Part shown: in pieces, positions 1-5,188 of the stretch
Layout of the letters: every line of letters begins with the position of its first letter
How positions within the stretch are numbered: position 1 is the first letter of the stretch
Source: JBBAGE01 sp041655055
Lineage (GTDB): Bacteria; Pseudomonadota; Alphaproteobacteria; Rhodobacterales; Rhodobacteraceae
Assembly (NCBI GenBank): GCA_041655055.1
Contig: JBBAGE010000136.1
Span: 1-5,962 of the forward strand
Direction: 5' to 3'
DNA length: 5,962 nt
Program-made: the position numbers and the translations under genes
The notes under the pieces: model-generated
What the model saw: only the letters and a program-made list of their open reading frames with translations
The model's database searches: none
What the model was told of the DNA's origin: nothing

Positions 1-1
1 C

Positions 2-790
2 GAGGTGCGCGAGATCACGATCCCCGGCCCCGCAGGCGATATTCCCGCGCGGTTCTATGTGCCCACTTCGGGCGAGCTGAGCGGCCCGGTTCTGGTCTAT
101 TACCACGGCGGCGGCTGGGTTCTGGGCAGCGTCGATGGCTGTGACAGCCTGAACCGTCACATGGCCAAACGGCTTGGGCTTCGCGTGATTTCGGTCGATT
201 ACCGCATGGCCCCCGAGGATGTTTTCCCCGCAGCCGTCGATGATTGCATCGCCGCCGCCAAATGGGCCGAAGGCTCGCCCGCAGAGCTGGGGGGCAAGGT
301 CGATGGCGTGATCGTGTCGGGCGACAGCGCCGGGGGCAACCTTGCGGCCGTGGTTTCCGCTTCGGGGCAGGCGAAACCGATCGCGCAACTGCTGTTTTAT
401 CCGGTGACGGATATTTCCACGCAGCATGCATCCTATGACGAATTCGCCTCGGGCTATTTCCTTGAGCGTGCGGGGATGGAATGGTTCCGCGATCATTACC
501 TGCCCGAAAAAGACATGTGGAAAGATCTGCGGGTCTCGCCGCTGCTGGCGGATGATTTCTCGATGCTGCCGCCCACGGTCGTCATGACCGCCGAGCTTGA
601 CGTGCTGCGCGACGAAGGCCGCGCCTATGTCGGCAAGCTGGCCGATGCCGGTGTGCGCGTGCTGTTCAGCGAGGCCAAGGGCCTGATCCACGGGATCGTC
701 AATATGCGCGGCGCGCTGCCGGGCGGCAATGCGCCCATCGATCGCGCCATCGACGATCTGCAAACCCTGCTGAACGAACGCAAGGCCTAA
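2..790 (+). CDS. HSL-family alpha/beta hydrolase (carboxylesterase), 5' partial
   Basis: Likely a cytoplasmic carboxylesterase that hydrolyses short- to medium-chain esters. The frame is open to the left edge, so the N-terminal cap region (about 40-60 residues in a usual 300-320 aa family member) is outside the window; the GTG at 5 is probably not the start. Counting that GTG as residue 1, the oxyanion-hole motif HGGGW is at 34-38, the family signature DYRMAPE at 65-71, and the nucleophile elbow GDSAGG at 106-111 with Ser108. The acid is Asp199 in ELDVLRDEG and the base is His229 in LIHG, so the full triad is present. HGGG plus GDSAGG places it in the HSL (bacterial family IV) group. No signal peptide can be judged. 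The BVMO 500 bases downstream on the same strand suggests a role in hydrolysing its ester product, which is inference. Substrate unknown; the family call is firm. Confidence 0.9.
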   Translation, partial: EVREITIPGPAGDIPARFYVPTSGELSGPVLVYYHGGGWVLGSVDGCDSLNRHMAKRLGLRVISVDYRMAPEDVFPAAVDDCIAAAKWAEGSPAELGGKVDGVIVSGDSAGGNLAAVVSASGQAKPIAQLLFYPVTDISTQHASYDEFASGYFLERAGMEWFRDHYLPEKDMWKDLRVSPLLADDFSMLPPTVVMTAELDVLRDEGRAYVGKLADAGVRVLFSEAKGLIHGIVNMRGALPGGNAPIDRAIDDLQTLLNERKA

Positions 791-798
791 ACCAGATG

Positions 799-825
799 CC
801 GGCGCCGGAATCACCCCGGCGCCGG
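799..825 (+). terminator. Possible terminator: twin 10-bp GC palindromes
   Basis: Two copies of CCGGCGCCGG (799-808 and 816-825) are separated by 7 bases, starting 8 bases after the esterase stop. Each copy is itself a palindrome, so together they can form one 10-bp GC-only stem. Position and stability suit a 3' end hairpin, but no T-tract follows (TAAATGATT), so this is at best an imperfect intrinsic terminator or an mRNA-stabilising structure. Confidence 0.5.
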
Positions 826-990
826 TAAATGATTCCCTCGCGAAACCGTGTATCCCACTGGATTTGCAGGATACTTTCGCATACAATCGCTTTGCCGCCC
901 GACTTATTGAATTATTGGCATGTTCGACCAAATTTCTGGCGGCATCTCCACTTTTAATAATGCGCGATGCGGTTAGCATAAACATCAGAT

Positions 991-1013
991 CGGGCAATTT
1001 CGCACATTGCCCG
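991..1013 (+). promoter_or_regulatory. Leader hairpin A (8-bp perfect stem)
   Basis: CGGGCAAT (991-998) pairs perfectly with ATTGCCCG (1006-1013) around the 7-base loop TTCGCAC. No T-tract follows, so it is not a classical terminator. Its 3' arm TTGCCCG could instead pair with a second CGGGCAA at 1226-1232, giving a mutually exclusive long-range fold. Function is unknown; it could be an RNA element or a DNA operator. Confidence 0.5.
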
Positions 1014-1021
1014 GCTGAGGC

Positions 1022-1055
1022 GGAAAATTGGTTCTGGGAGGGACGACAATTTTCC
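1022..1055 (+). promoter_or_regulatory. Leader hairpin B (9-bp perfect stem, G-rich loop)
   Basis: GGAAAATTG (1022-1030) is the exact reverse complement of CAATTTTCC (1047-1055). The 16-base loop carries GGGAGGG (1036-1042), an unpaired Shine-Dalgarno-like run. The hairpin ends 12 bases before the AAGGAGG of the small open frame. A G-rich loop of this type would suit pairing with a C-rich small RNA, but that is inference. Confidence 0.5.
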
Positions 1056-1082
1056 AGCCTGGTCTGTAAGGAGGAGACGGAT

Positions 1083-1115
1083 ATGACACGCACGACCCAT
1101 CGGTTCACCGGATAG
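1083..1115 (+). CDS. 10-codon leader ORF or decayed gene start
   Basis: ATG at 1083 follows AAGGAGG (1068-1074) with an 8-base spacer, a closer match to the consensus ribosome binding site than that of either complete downstream plus-strand gene. It encodes MTRTTHRFTG and stops at TAG 1113-1115. Four of ten residues are Thr, with two Arg and one His. It may be a translated leader peptide acting with the hairpins just upstream. It may equally be the surviving start of a longer gene whose body was lost, since the sequence resembles the basic beginning of an exported protein. The same frame stays open after the TAG to about 1196 but shows nothing recognisable. Translation is likely on signal strength; a function is not established. 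Confidence 0.4.
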   Translation: MTRTTHRFTG

Positions 1116-1277
1116 CCGCGCATCCGCCTTTACCCCCATGAATGTATCAAACCCGGCGCGCCACCCGCGTTTGGGAACGATGTTTTCATGGCTCCTTAAC
1201 GGACGACCACTTCTGCCCGATGCACCGGGCAAGGCTGGCATCCGCCAGTCGCATCACATCGCCGTCTGAGAGAAACA

Positions 1278-1283
1278 GAAAGG
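1278..1283 (+). promoter_or_regulatory. Ribosome binding site of the BVMO
   Basis: GAAAGG is followed by a 7-base spacer to ATG 1291. It supports that ATG as the start, which also leaves the usual short tail before the first Rossmann motif. Confidence 0.7.
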
Positions 1284-1290
1284 TAATTGA

Positions 1291-2934
1291 ATGTCTGCTA
1301 ACCAAAACACCACCCCGATCAAGAGCGAAACCGATGTCGTCGTCGTTGGCGCCGGTTTCTCGGGGCTTTATCTGATCAAGCGTTTTCGTGACATGGGCCT
1401 CGGCGTCCAGGTGTTCGAGGCCGGCACCGATGTCGGTGGCACATGGTATTGGAACCGCTATCCCGGCGCGCGCTGCGATTCCGATTCGATCCATTATTCC
1501 TATTCCTGGGATAAGGAACTGGAACAGGAATGGACCTGGAGCGAAAAATTCTCGCCCCAGCCGGAAATTCTGCAATATCTGAACCACGTGGCCGACAAGC
1601 ACAATCTGCGCGACAGCGTAAAATTCAATGCCCGCGTCAAGGCCGCCACCTTTGACGATGCCACCAGCCGCTGGACAGTCACGACCGAGGCCGGCGACGA
1701 AGTGAGCTCGCGTTATTTCATTATGGCCACGGGCTGCCTGTCGTCTGCCAACATGCCCGATATCAAGGGTGCCGATTCCTTCAAGGGCGACACCTATCAC
1801 ACCGGCCACTGGCCGCATGAGGGCGTGGATTTCACCGGCAAGCGTGTTGGCGTGATCGGCACCGGTTCATCCGCCATTCAGGCGATCCCGCTGATCGCCG
1901 CCGAAGCCGACCATCTGCATGTATTCCAGCGTTCCGCCCAATACACCATTCCCGCTTTCAACGGCCCCCTGCCCGACGAGCGGATCAAATATGTAAAAGA
2001 AAACTACGACGAACTGCGCCATGCGGCCCGCTATTCGCCCGATGGCATGGGCACTGTCCCGCCCGCCAAAGGCGCGCTGGAGGTATCCGACGAAGAACGC
2101 GAAGCCATGTATATGAAAGGCTGGCAAACCGGCGGTTTCGGTTTCGCCCGGACGTTCAACGACACCGGCATCAACAAAGAGGCCAATGATACGGCCGTGA
2201 AATTCGTGCATGACCGGATCGATGAAATCGTGAAAGATCCCGAAGTCGCCCGCAAGCTCAAGCCGACGACCTATCCGATCTTTACCAAGCGGATTTGCGT
2301 GGATACCGACTATTACGCCACCTATAACCGTGAAAACGTCACGCTGGTGGATCTGACCGAGGCCCCGATCACGGAAATCACCGCCAAAGGTGTCCGCACC
2401 GAGGCACAGGAATACGAACTCGATGCCATCGTCTTTGCCACCGGCTTTGACGCGATGACGGGCTCGATCCTGCGGGTCGATATCCGTGGCGCCGGCGGCC
2501 AGTCGCTGCGCGACGCATGGGAAGCTGGCCCGCGCACCTATCTGGGCCTGATGACGCATGGCTTCCCGAACATGTTCCTGATCACCGGCCCCGGCAGCCC
2601 ATCGGTTCTGTCGAACATGACCACATCGATCGAACAGCATGTCGAATTCGTCACCGATTTCATCGGTCATCTGGACGAAAACAACGTGGCTGCCGTCGAT
2701 GCCGATCTGGCCGAACAGGACAAGTGGGTCGCCCATGTGAACGAAGTGGCGAATTACACGCTGCACCCGACCGCCAATTCCTGGTATATGGGCGCCAATA
2801 TTCCCGGCAAACCCCGTATTTTCATGCCCTATATGGGCGGCGTCGGTGCCTATCGTCAGCTTTGCGAAGGCGTCGCGAATGACAACTACAAAGGTTTCGT
2901 CAAAATGTCGGAAACCAGCGCCGCCGCAGAATAA
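1291..2934 (+). CDS. Class B flavin Baeyer-Villiger monooxygenase (cyclohexanone monooxygenase-like)
   Basis: Predicted soluble FAD- and NADPH-dependent enzyme that uses O2 to turn a ketone into an ester or lactone. At 547 aa it matches the usual 540-550 aa. The FAD Rossmann motif GAGFSG is at 20-25, and GGTWYWNRYPGARCD at 49-63 carries Asp63, equivalent to the catalytic Asp of characterised BVMOs. The BVMO fingerprint FKGDTYHTGHWP is at 164-175 and the NADPH Rossmann motif GTGSSA at 190-195. FQRSAQY at 212-218 has the likely NADP-phosphate-binding Arg214. Arg334 in TKRICVD matches the catalytic Arg, and ATGFD lies at 383-387. All key residues are present, so it should be active. No signal peptide or membrane segment is seen. 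It has its own ribosome binding site and a strong terminator, so it is probably transcribed alone. The motif set and C-terminal ANIPGKPR segment resemble cyclohexanone/cyclopentanone-type enzymes; the true ketone cannot be read from sequence. Confidence 0.95.
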   Translation: MSANQNTTPIKSETDVVVVGAGFSGLYLIKRFRDMGLGVQVFEAGTDVGGTWYWNRYPGARCDSDSIHYSYSWDKELEQEWTWSEKFSPQPEILQYLNHVADKHNLRDSVKFNARVKAATFDDATSRWTVTTEAGDEVSSRYFIMATGCLSSANMPDIKGADSFKGDTYHTGHWPHEGVDFTGKRVGVIGTGSSAIQAIPLIAAEADHLHVFQRSAQYTIPAFNGPLPDERIKYVKENYDELRHAARYSPDGMGTVPPAKGALEVSDEEREAMYMKGWQTGGFGFARTFNDTGINKEANDTAVKFVHDRIDEIVKDPEVARKLKPTTYPIFTKRICVDTDYYATYNRENVTLVDLTEAPITEITAKGVRTEAQEYELDAIVFATGFDAMTGSILRVDIRGAGGQSLRDAWEAGPRTYLGLMTHGFPNMFLITGPGSPSVLSNMTTSIEQHVEFVTDFIGHLDENNVAAVDADLAEQDKWVAHVNEVANYTLHPTANSWYMGANIPGKPRIFMPYMGGVGAYRQLCEGVANDNYKGFVKMSETSAAAE

Positions 2935-2951
2935 GCGCGCGAAAATCAATC

Positions 2952-2985
2952 AAACCCCCGGTCATCGCACCGGGGGTTTTTCTTT
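2952..2985 (+). terminator. Intrinsic terminator of the BVMO
   Basis: AAACCCCCGGT (2952-2962) pairs perfectly with ACCGGGGGTTT (2969-2979) around the 6-base loop CATCGC. TTTTTCTTT follows at 2977-2985. It lies 17 bases after the BVMO stop. The A-run on the other side of the stem could also give weak termination on the minus strand. Confidence 0.93.
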
Positions 2986-3044
2986 GCGCGCCAATACTCT
3001 GGACTTCTGCGCAAACCGCCCCAGCTATTACCCCACAACAGAAT

Positions 3045-3052
3045 GAGGGAGA
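3045..3052 (+). promoter_or_regulatory. Ribosome binding site that sets a GTG start
   Basis: GAGGGAGA lies 6 bases before GTG 3059. The nearby ATG at 3043 is out of frame with the small membrane protein and overlaps this site, so the GTG is the better start. Confidence 0.65.
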
Positions 3053-3058
3053 ATACCT

Positions 3059-3310
3059 GTGGAAGACGCACAAATCGGATGGATCGCCGCGATCATCATC
3101 GGGGGCCTTGCGGGGTGGATTGCCTCGGGGCTCATGAAAACCGATACCGGCATTTTCTTGAACATCGTGCTAGGCATTGTCGGCGCGGCAATTGCCAGTT
3201 TCCTGTTCGGCCTGCTTGGCATCAGCTTTGGCGGCTGGATCGGTTATCTGATTGCGGGCATCATCGGGGCCGCAATATTGATCGGTATCGTAAGGGCGGT
3301 GCGAAGCTAG
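3059..3310 (+). CDS. GlsB/YeaQ/YmgE-family small membrane protein
   Basis: An 83-residue, very hydrophobic inner-membrane protein of the 'transglycosylase-associated' (GlsB/YeaQ/YmgE) family, with a GTG start preceded by a good ribosome binding site. Three predicted helices are at about 7-26, 32-54 and 58-78, rich in Gly and Ala with helix-packing GG and GxxxG spacings. The family hallmarks are GWIAAIIIGGLAGWIAS near the N-terminus, the polar KTDTG loop at 27-31, NIVLGIVGA at 35-43, and FGGWIGYLIAGIIGA at 57-71. Length is typical (80-90 aa). Members are often stress-induced; the biochemical role is not established, and the 'transglycosylase' name is historical. The gene stands alone behind the BVMO terminator and converges on the kelch gene, sharing the CTAG that holds both stop codons. 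No convincing promoter was found in 2986-3044. Confidence 0.93.
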   Translation: MEDAQIGWIAAIIIGGLAGWIASGLMKTDTGIFLNIVLGIVGAAIASFLFGLLGISFGGWIGYLIAGIIGAAILIGIVRAVRS

Positions 3311-4245
3311 GGCACCAGCACTTCCTGCGCGTTGCCAAAGGTGAACCCCGCCTCTGGCCCGCCTGACACGACATGGATGCGGCCGTCAATCACTGCCGCA
3401 CCCAACCCGTGCCGCGCGATGCCAAGCGGCGGCATCGTCTGCCAGGTATCGGCCACGGGATCATAGCGCTCCACCTCGGCAAAGGTGGTGGCGGGATTAA
3501 ACCCTTCGCCGCCAATCAGATAGACATAGCCATCCAGCGCCACACCCGCCACGCCACTGCGCCCGGTGGGCAGATCCGCGCCCGCCTGCCAGCGGTCGGT
3601 TGCGGGATCGTAGATCTCATTCACCTGCATCCGCGTGGTCTGTTGATCGCGCCCGGCCAGCACGACGATTCTGTCGCCCACACTGACGACGGCATGATGA
3701 TCGCGCGGCGTGGGCATATCGGCGGCAGCGGTCCATTGATTGCTGGCAGGATCATAGATTTCATGCGCGGCGATGTTGCCATTCGGCCCGACGCCGCCGA
3801 TCACATGAATCCGCCCCGCATGCAGGGTCGCGGCATGGGCGCCGCGCGGATGGGCCAGCGGCGGCCCCTCGCGCCAGCGATCACCCGCAATGTCATAGAT
3901 CCAGACGGTGGCAACGGGATCACTGCTGGTTTCAACCTGCCCGCCGATCACGAAAAGCGCGCCATCCAGATGCACCAGCGCCGTGTGATTAAGCCCCTGC
4001 GGCAGATCGGTCAGCCGCTCCCACGCGTCTGCCCCCGGATCATAGGCATAAACCGCACGCGGGGCGGCAAGCTGATCGCCCGAAACCCCATATCCGCCCG
4101 CAAGGAAAAGCCGCTGGCCATCGCCCGTCACGCTGACCTCGGTGCGAAGATCGGGCAATGGCGCCGCCGGGGTCCACTGCGCTGCTGCGGGGCCGGCCAA
4201 CACCGCGACCAAAGCCGCAATGACAGGAATAGCACGAAACGACAT
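3307..4245 (-). CDS. Secreted six-bladed kelch-repeat propeller protein
   Basis: A 312-residue protein with an N-terminal signal peptide (MSFRA, hydrophobic core 6-18, likely cut after AAA at 22), so periplasmic or secreted. The rest is kelch repeats of about 49 residues. Blade-marking Trp residues are at 24, 75, 124, 171, 219 and 268. Gly-Gly pairs are at 50-51, 101-102, 150-151, 245-246 and 295-296, with AG at 197-198. Most blades have a (I/A/R)YDP-x3-(D/N)-x-W strand. This fits a six-bladed propeller, with N-terminal Trp24 probably completing the last blade. The ATG at 4245 is chosen because AAAGGAG lies 6 bases upstream and the signal peptide starts there; an in-frame ATG at 4350 would add 35 unsuitable residues. 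No catalytic residues are recognisable; a sugar- or protein-binding role is possible. NanM, a sialate epimerase, shares the fold, but homology in function is not shown. Confidence 0.9.
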   Translation of the reverse strand: MSFRAIPVIAALVAVLAGPAAAQWTPAAPLPDLRTEVSVTGDGQRLFLAGGYGVSGDQLAAPRAVYAYDPGADAWERLTDLPQGLNHTALVHLDGALFVIGGQVETSSDPVATVWIYDIAGDRWREGPPLAHPRGAHAATLHAGRIHVIGGVGPNGNIAAHEIYDPASNQWTAAADMPTPRDHHAVVSVGDRIVVLAGRDQQTTRMQVNEIYDPATDRWQAGADLPTGRSGVAGVALDGYVYLIGGEGFNPATTFAEVERYDPVADTWQTMPPLGIARHGLGAAVIDGRIHVVSGGPEAGFTFGNAQEVLVP

Positions 4246-4251
4246 GGCATG

Positions 4252-4258
4252 CTCCTTT
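4252..4258 (-). promoter_or_regulatory. Ribosome binding site of the kelch gene
   Basis: On the minus strand this reads AAAGGAG, 6 bases before the ATG at 4245. It decides the start in favour of the signal-peptide-bearing form. Confidence 0.8.
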
Positions 4259-4265
4259 GCATACC

Positions 4266-4295
4266 AGCCTAACCCCCGCCGGGCCGCCATGGCAA
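4266..4295 (-). promoter_or_regulatory. Possible promoter of the kelch gene
   Basis: On the minus strand TTGCCA (4295-4290) resembles a -35 box, with TAGGCT (4271-4266) as a poor -10 after 18 bases. It would give a very short leader containing only the ribosome binding site. The inverted repeat CCCGA-TG-TCGGG (4304-4315) lies just upstream. Weak match; no terminator is visible after the IclR gene, so read-through from upstream is also possible. Confidence 0.25.
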
Positions 4296-4361
4296 CCCTG
4301 TCGCCCGATGTCGGGAAATGTGGCCAACTGTTGCTTTTAGCGGCGAGCAAAACAGGCAGTC

Positions 4362-5150
4362 TTAGCTGGCCAAAATATCAGATATTTTCTCGGCCACCTC
4401 GACGATTTGGGGGGCAAGCGTGTCCAGCGCCTTGGATGTTTTCATCGCCGAACGGATCCATATCACGGATACCGTGCCGGCGACGCCCTTGGGCGTTTTG
4501 ATCGGGGCTGCGACGGATGATGTTTCGGGTCGGAATTCACCGGCATCACGCAACGCGACGCCGCGGTTGTGCGTCGTGTGAAGCATGCGATCAAGCCAGG
4601 CCGGTTCAAGAAACGGCGCATCCGCCGGATCGCCCATATATCGCAAATGTTCGAGAATGGTCTGCCTTTCGATCTCGGGGCAAAACGCAAGATACGCCCG
4701 CCCCGCCGAGGTCCGCAGCATTGGCAGCCGGTAACCGATCATCGCCCGGTCAATCGAAAGCGGCGAGCGGCCATGTGTGGTTTCTTGAATAACCATGGAC
4801 GCATTTTCATAGACGCTCAAATCAAGCGGCCAGACGAGCCGGGAACTGTATTCCGCAAAAAGCGGGCCGGTCGCCTGACAAAGCTCTGAATGAACCGCGC
4901 TCGCATCGCCCAGCGATGCGGTCAGCCGCGTGACCCGGACAAGGTTGGAGCTAGACGAAAAGGCAACATAACCCGCCCCCTCAAGCGTCTCTAACAATCG
5001 GTAAATGGTCGGCCGGGGGATATTCAGGGCGCGGGCGATTTCGCCGGGCCGACATTCACCCGATGAATTGATGTAACGCAAAATGGCAAGCCCGCGTGTA
5101 AGGGCACGCACGGAATTGCCTTTGGGTGAACTTTTTACAGCGTCGGTCAT
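4362..5150 (-). CDS. IclR-family transcriptional regulator, MhpR-like
   Basis: A 262-residue DNA-binding regulator. The N-terminal winged helix-turn-helix is at about 13-75: VRALTRGLAIL (14-24), with the recognition region RPTIYRLLETL at 46-56. The C-terminal IclR effector domain runs from about 85 to 260. VWPLDLS (106-112), ETTH (123-126), RAMIGYRLP (135-143) and AYLAFCPE (152-159) closely follow what I recall of E. coli MhpR, which activates hydroxyphenylpropionate degradation; hence an aromatic-acid-type effector is likely but not shown. It lies 38 bases after the FAH-family gene and is probably co-transcribed with it. The ATG at 5150 has no clear ribosome binding site and a stop lies a few codons upstream. 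GTG at 5111 (codon 14) has AAAGG 7 bases before it and is a possible alternative start. MhpR has about a dozen residues before its VRGLTRGL, which favours the ATG. Confidence 0.92.
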   Translation of the reverse strand: MTDAVKSSPKGNSVRALTRGLAILRYINSSGECRPGEIARALNIPRPTIYRLLETLEGAGYVAFSSSSNLVRVTRLTASLGDASAVHSELCQATGPLFAEYSSRLVWPLDLSVYENASMVIQETTHGRSPLSIDRAMIGYRLPMLRTSAGRAYLAFCPEIERQTILEHLRYMGDPADAPFLEPAWLDRMLHTTHNRGVALRDAGEFRPETSSVAAPIKTPKGVAGTVSVIWIRSAMKTSKALDTLAPQIVEVAEKISDILAS

Positions 5151-5188
5151 GACAGAGTTGTGCCATGATCGACGCTAGCGGGAAAGGT

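Larger units (their letters stand above)
791..1290 (+). other. 500-base non-coding region upstream of the BVMO
   Basis: No convincing protein gene covers this stretch. It begins with the twin GC palindromes, then has a locally AT-rich segment (about 893-962) that is the likeliest place for a promoter. Two perfect hairpins follow (991-1013 and 1022-1055), then a 10-codon open frame with a strong ribosome binding site (1083-1115). The last 175 bases hold CAAAC/GTTTG arms (1148-1152 and 1169-1173) around the palindrome GGCGCGCC (1155-1162), and small hairpins at 1214-1231 and 1235-1248. TACAAT at 882-887 looks like a -10 box but lacks a good -35 at proper spacing, so no promoter is called. The direct repeat TTATTG (904-909, 912-917) and TTGG-N9-CCAA (915-931) are possible weak operator elements. 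Confidence 0.6.

Noticed and set aside
864..1115. Longer reading (TTG start, 83 codons) of the frame containing the 10-codon ORF
   Set aside because: No ribosome binding site at the TTG, no recognisable domain, and it would cover both hairpins. The strong AAGGAGG at 1068-1074 favours initiation at 1083.
1174..1200. GGAAC-containing sequence as an EcfG (general stress sigma) promoter before the BVMO
   Set aside because: GGAAC at 1174-1178 is followed about 17 bases later by TTAAC rather than the expected GTT-type -10 element.
954..1241. 95-codon minus-strand frame in the intergenic region
   Set aside because: No clear ribosome binding site, no domain recognised, and composition typical of chance frames.
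1867..2949. Long open frame (360 codons) on the minus strand opposite the BVMO
   Set aside because: It is antisense to a fully supported BVMO, has low-complexity His/Gly/Arg-rich composition and no recognisable domain. GC-rich codon bias of the plus strand produces such shadows.
2999..3031. Stress-type promoter before the GlsB-family gene
   Set aside because: GGACTT and TATTAC are present, but spacing and sequence fit neither a sigma-70 nor an EcfG promoter well.
3373..4272. 299-codon open frame on the plus strand across the kelch gene
   Set aside because: Rich in Arg, His and Gly, without any domain. The opposite strand has a signal peptide, a ribosome binding site and six kelch repeats.
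4331..4350. Hairpin TTGCT...AGCAA after the IclR gene as a terminator
   Set aside because: Only a 5-bp stem with a 10-base loop, and no T-tract on the minus strand.
4143..4350. Upstream ATG at 4350 as the start of the kelch gene
   Set aside because: It would place 35 polar and charged residues before an otherwise standard signal peptide. The ATG at 4245 has AAAGGAG at ideal spacing.
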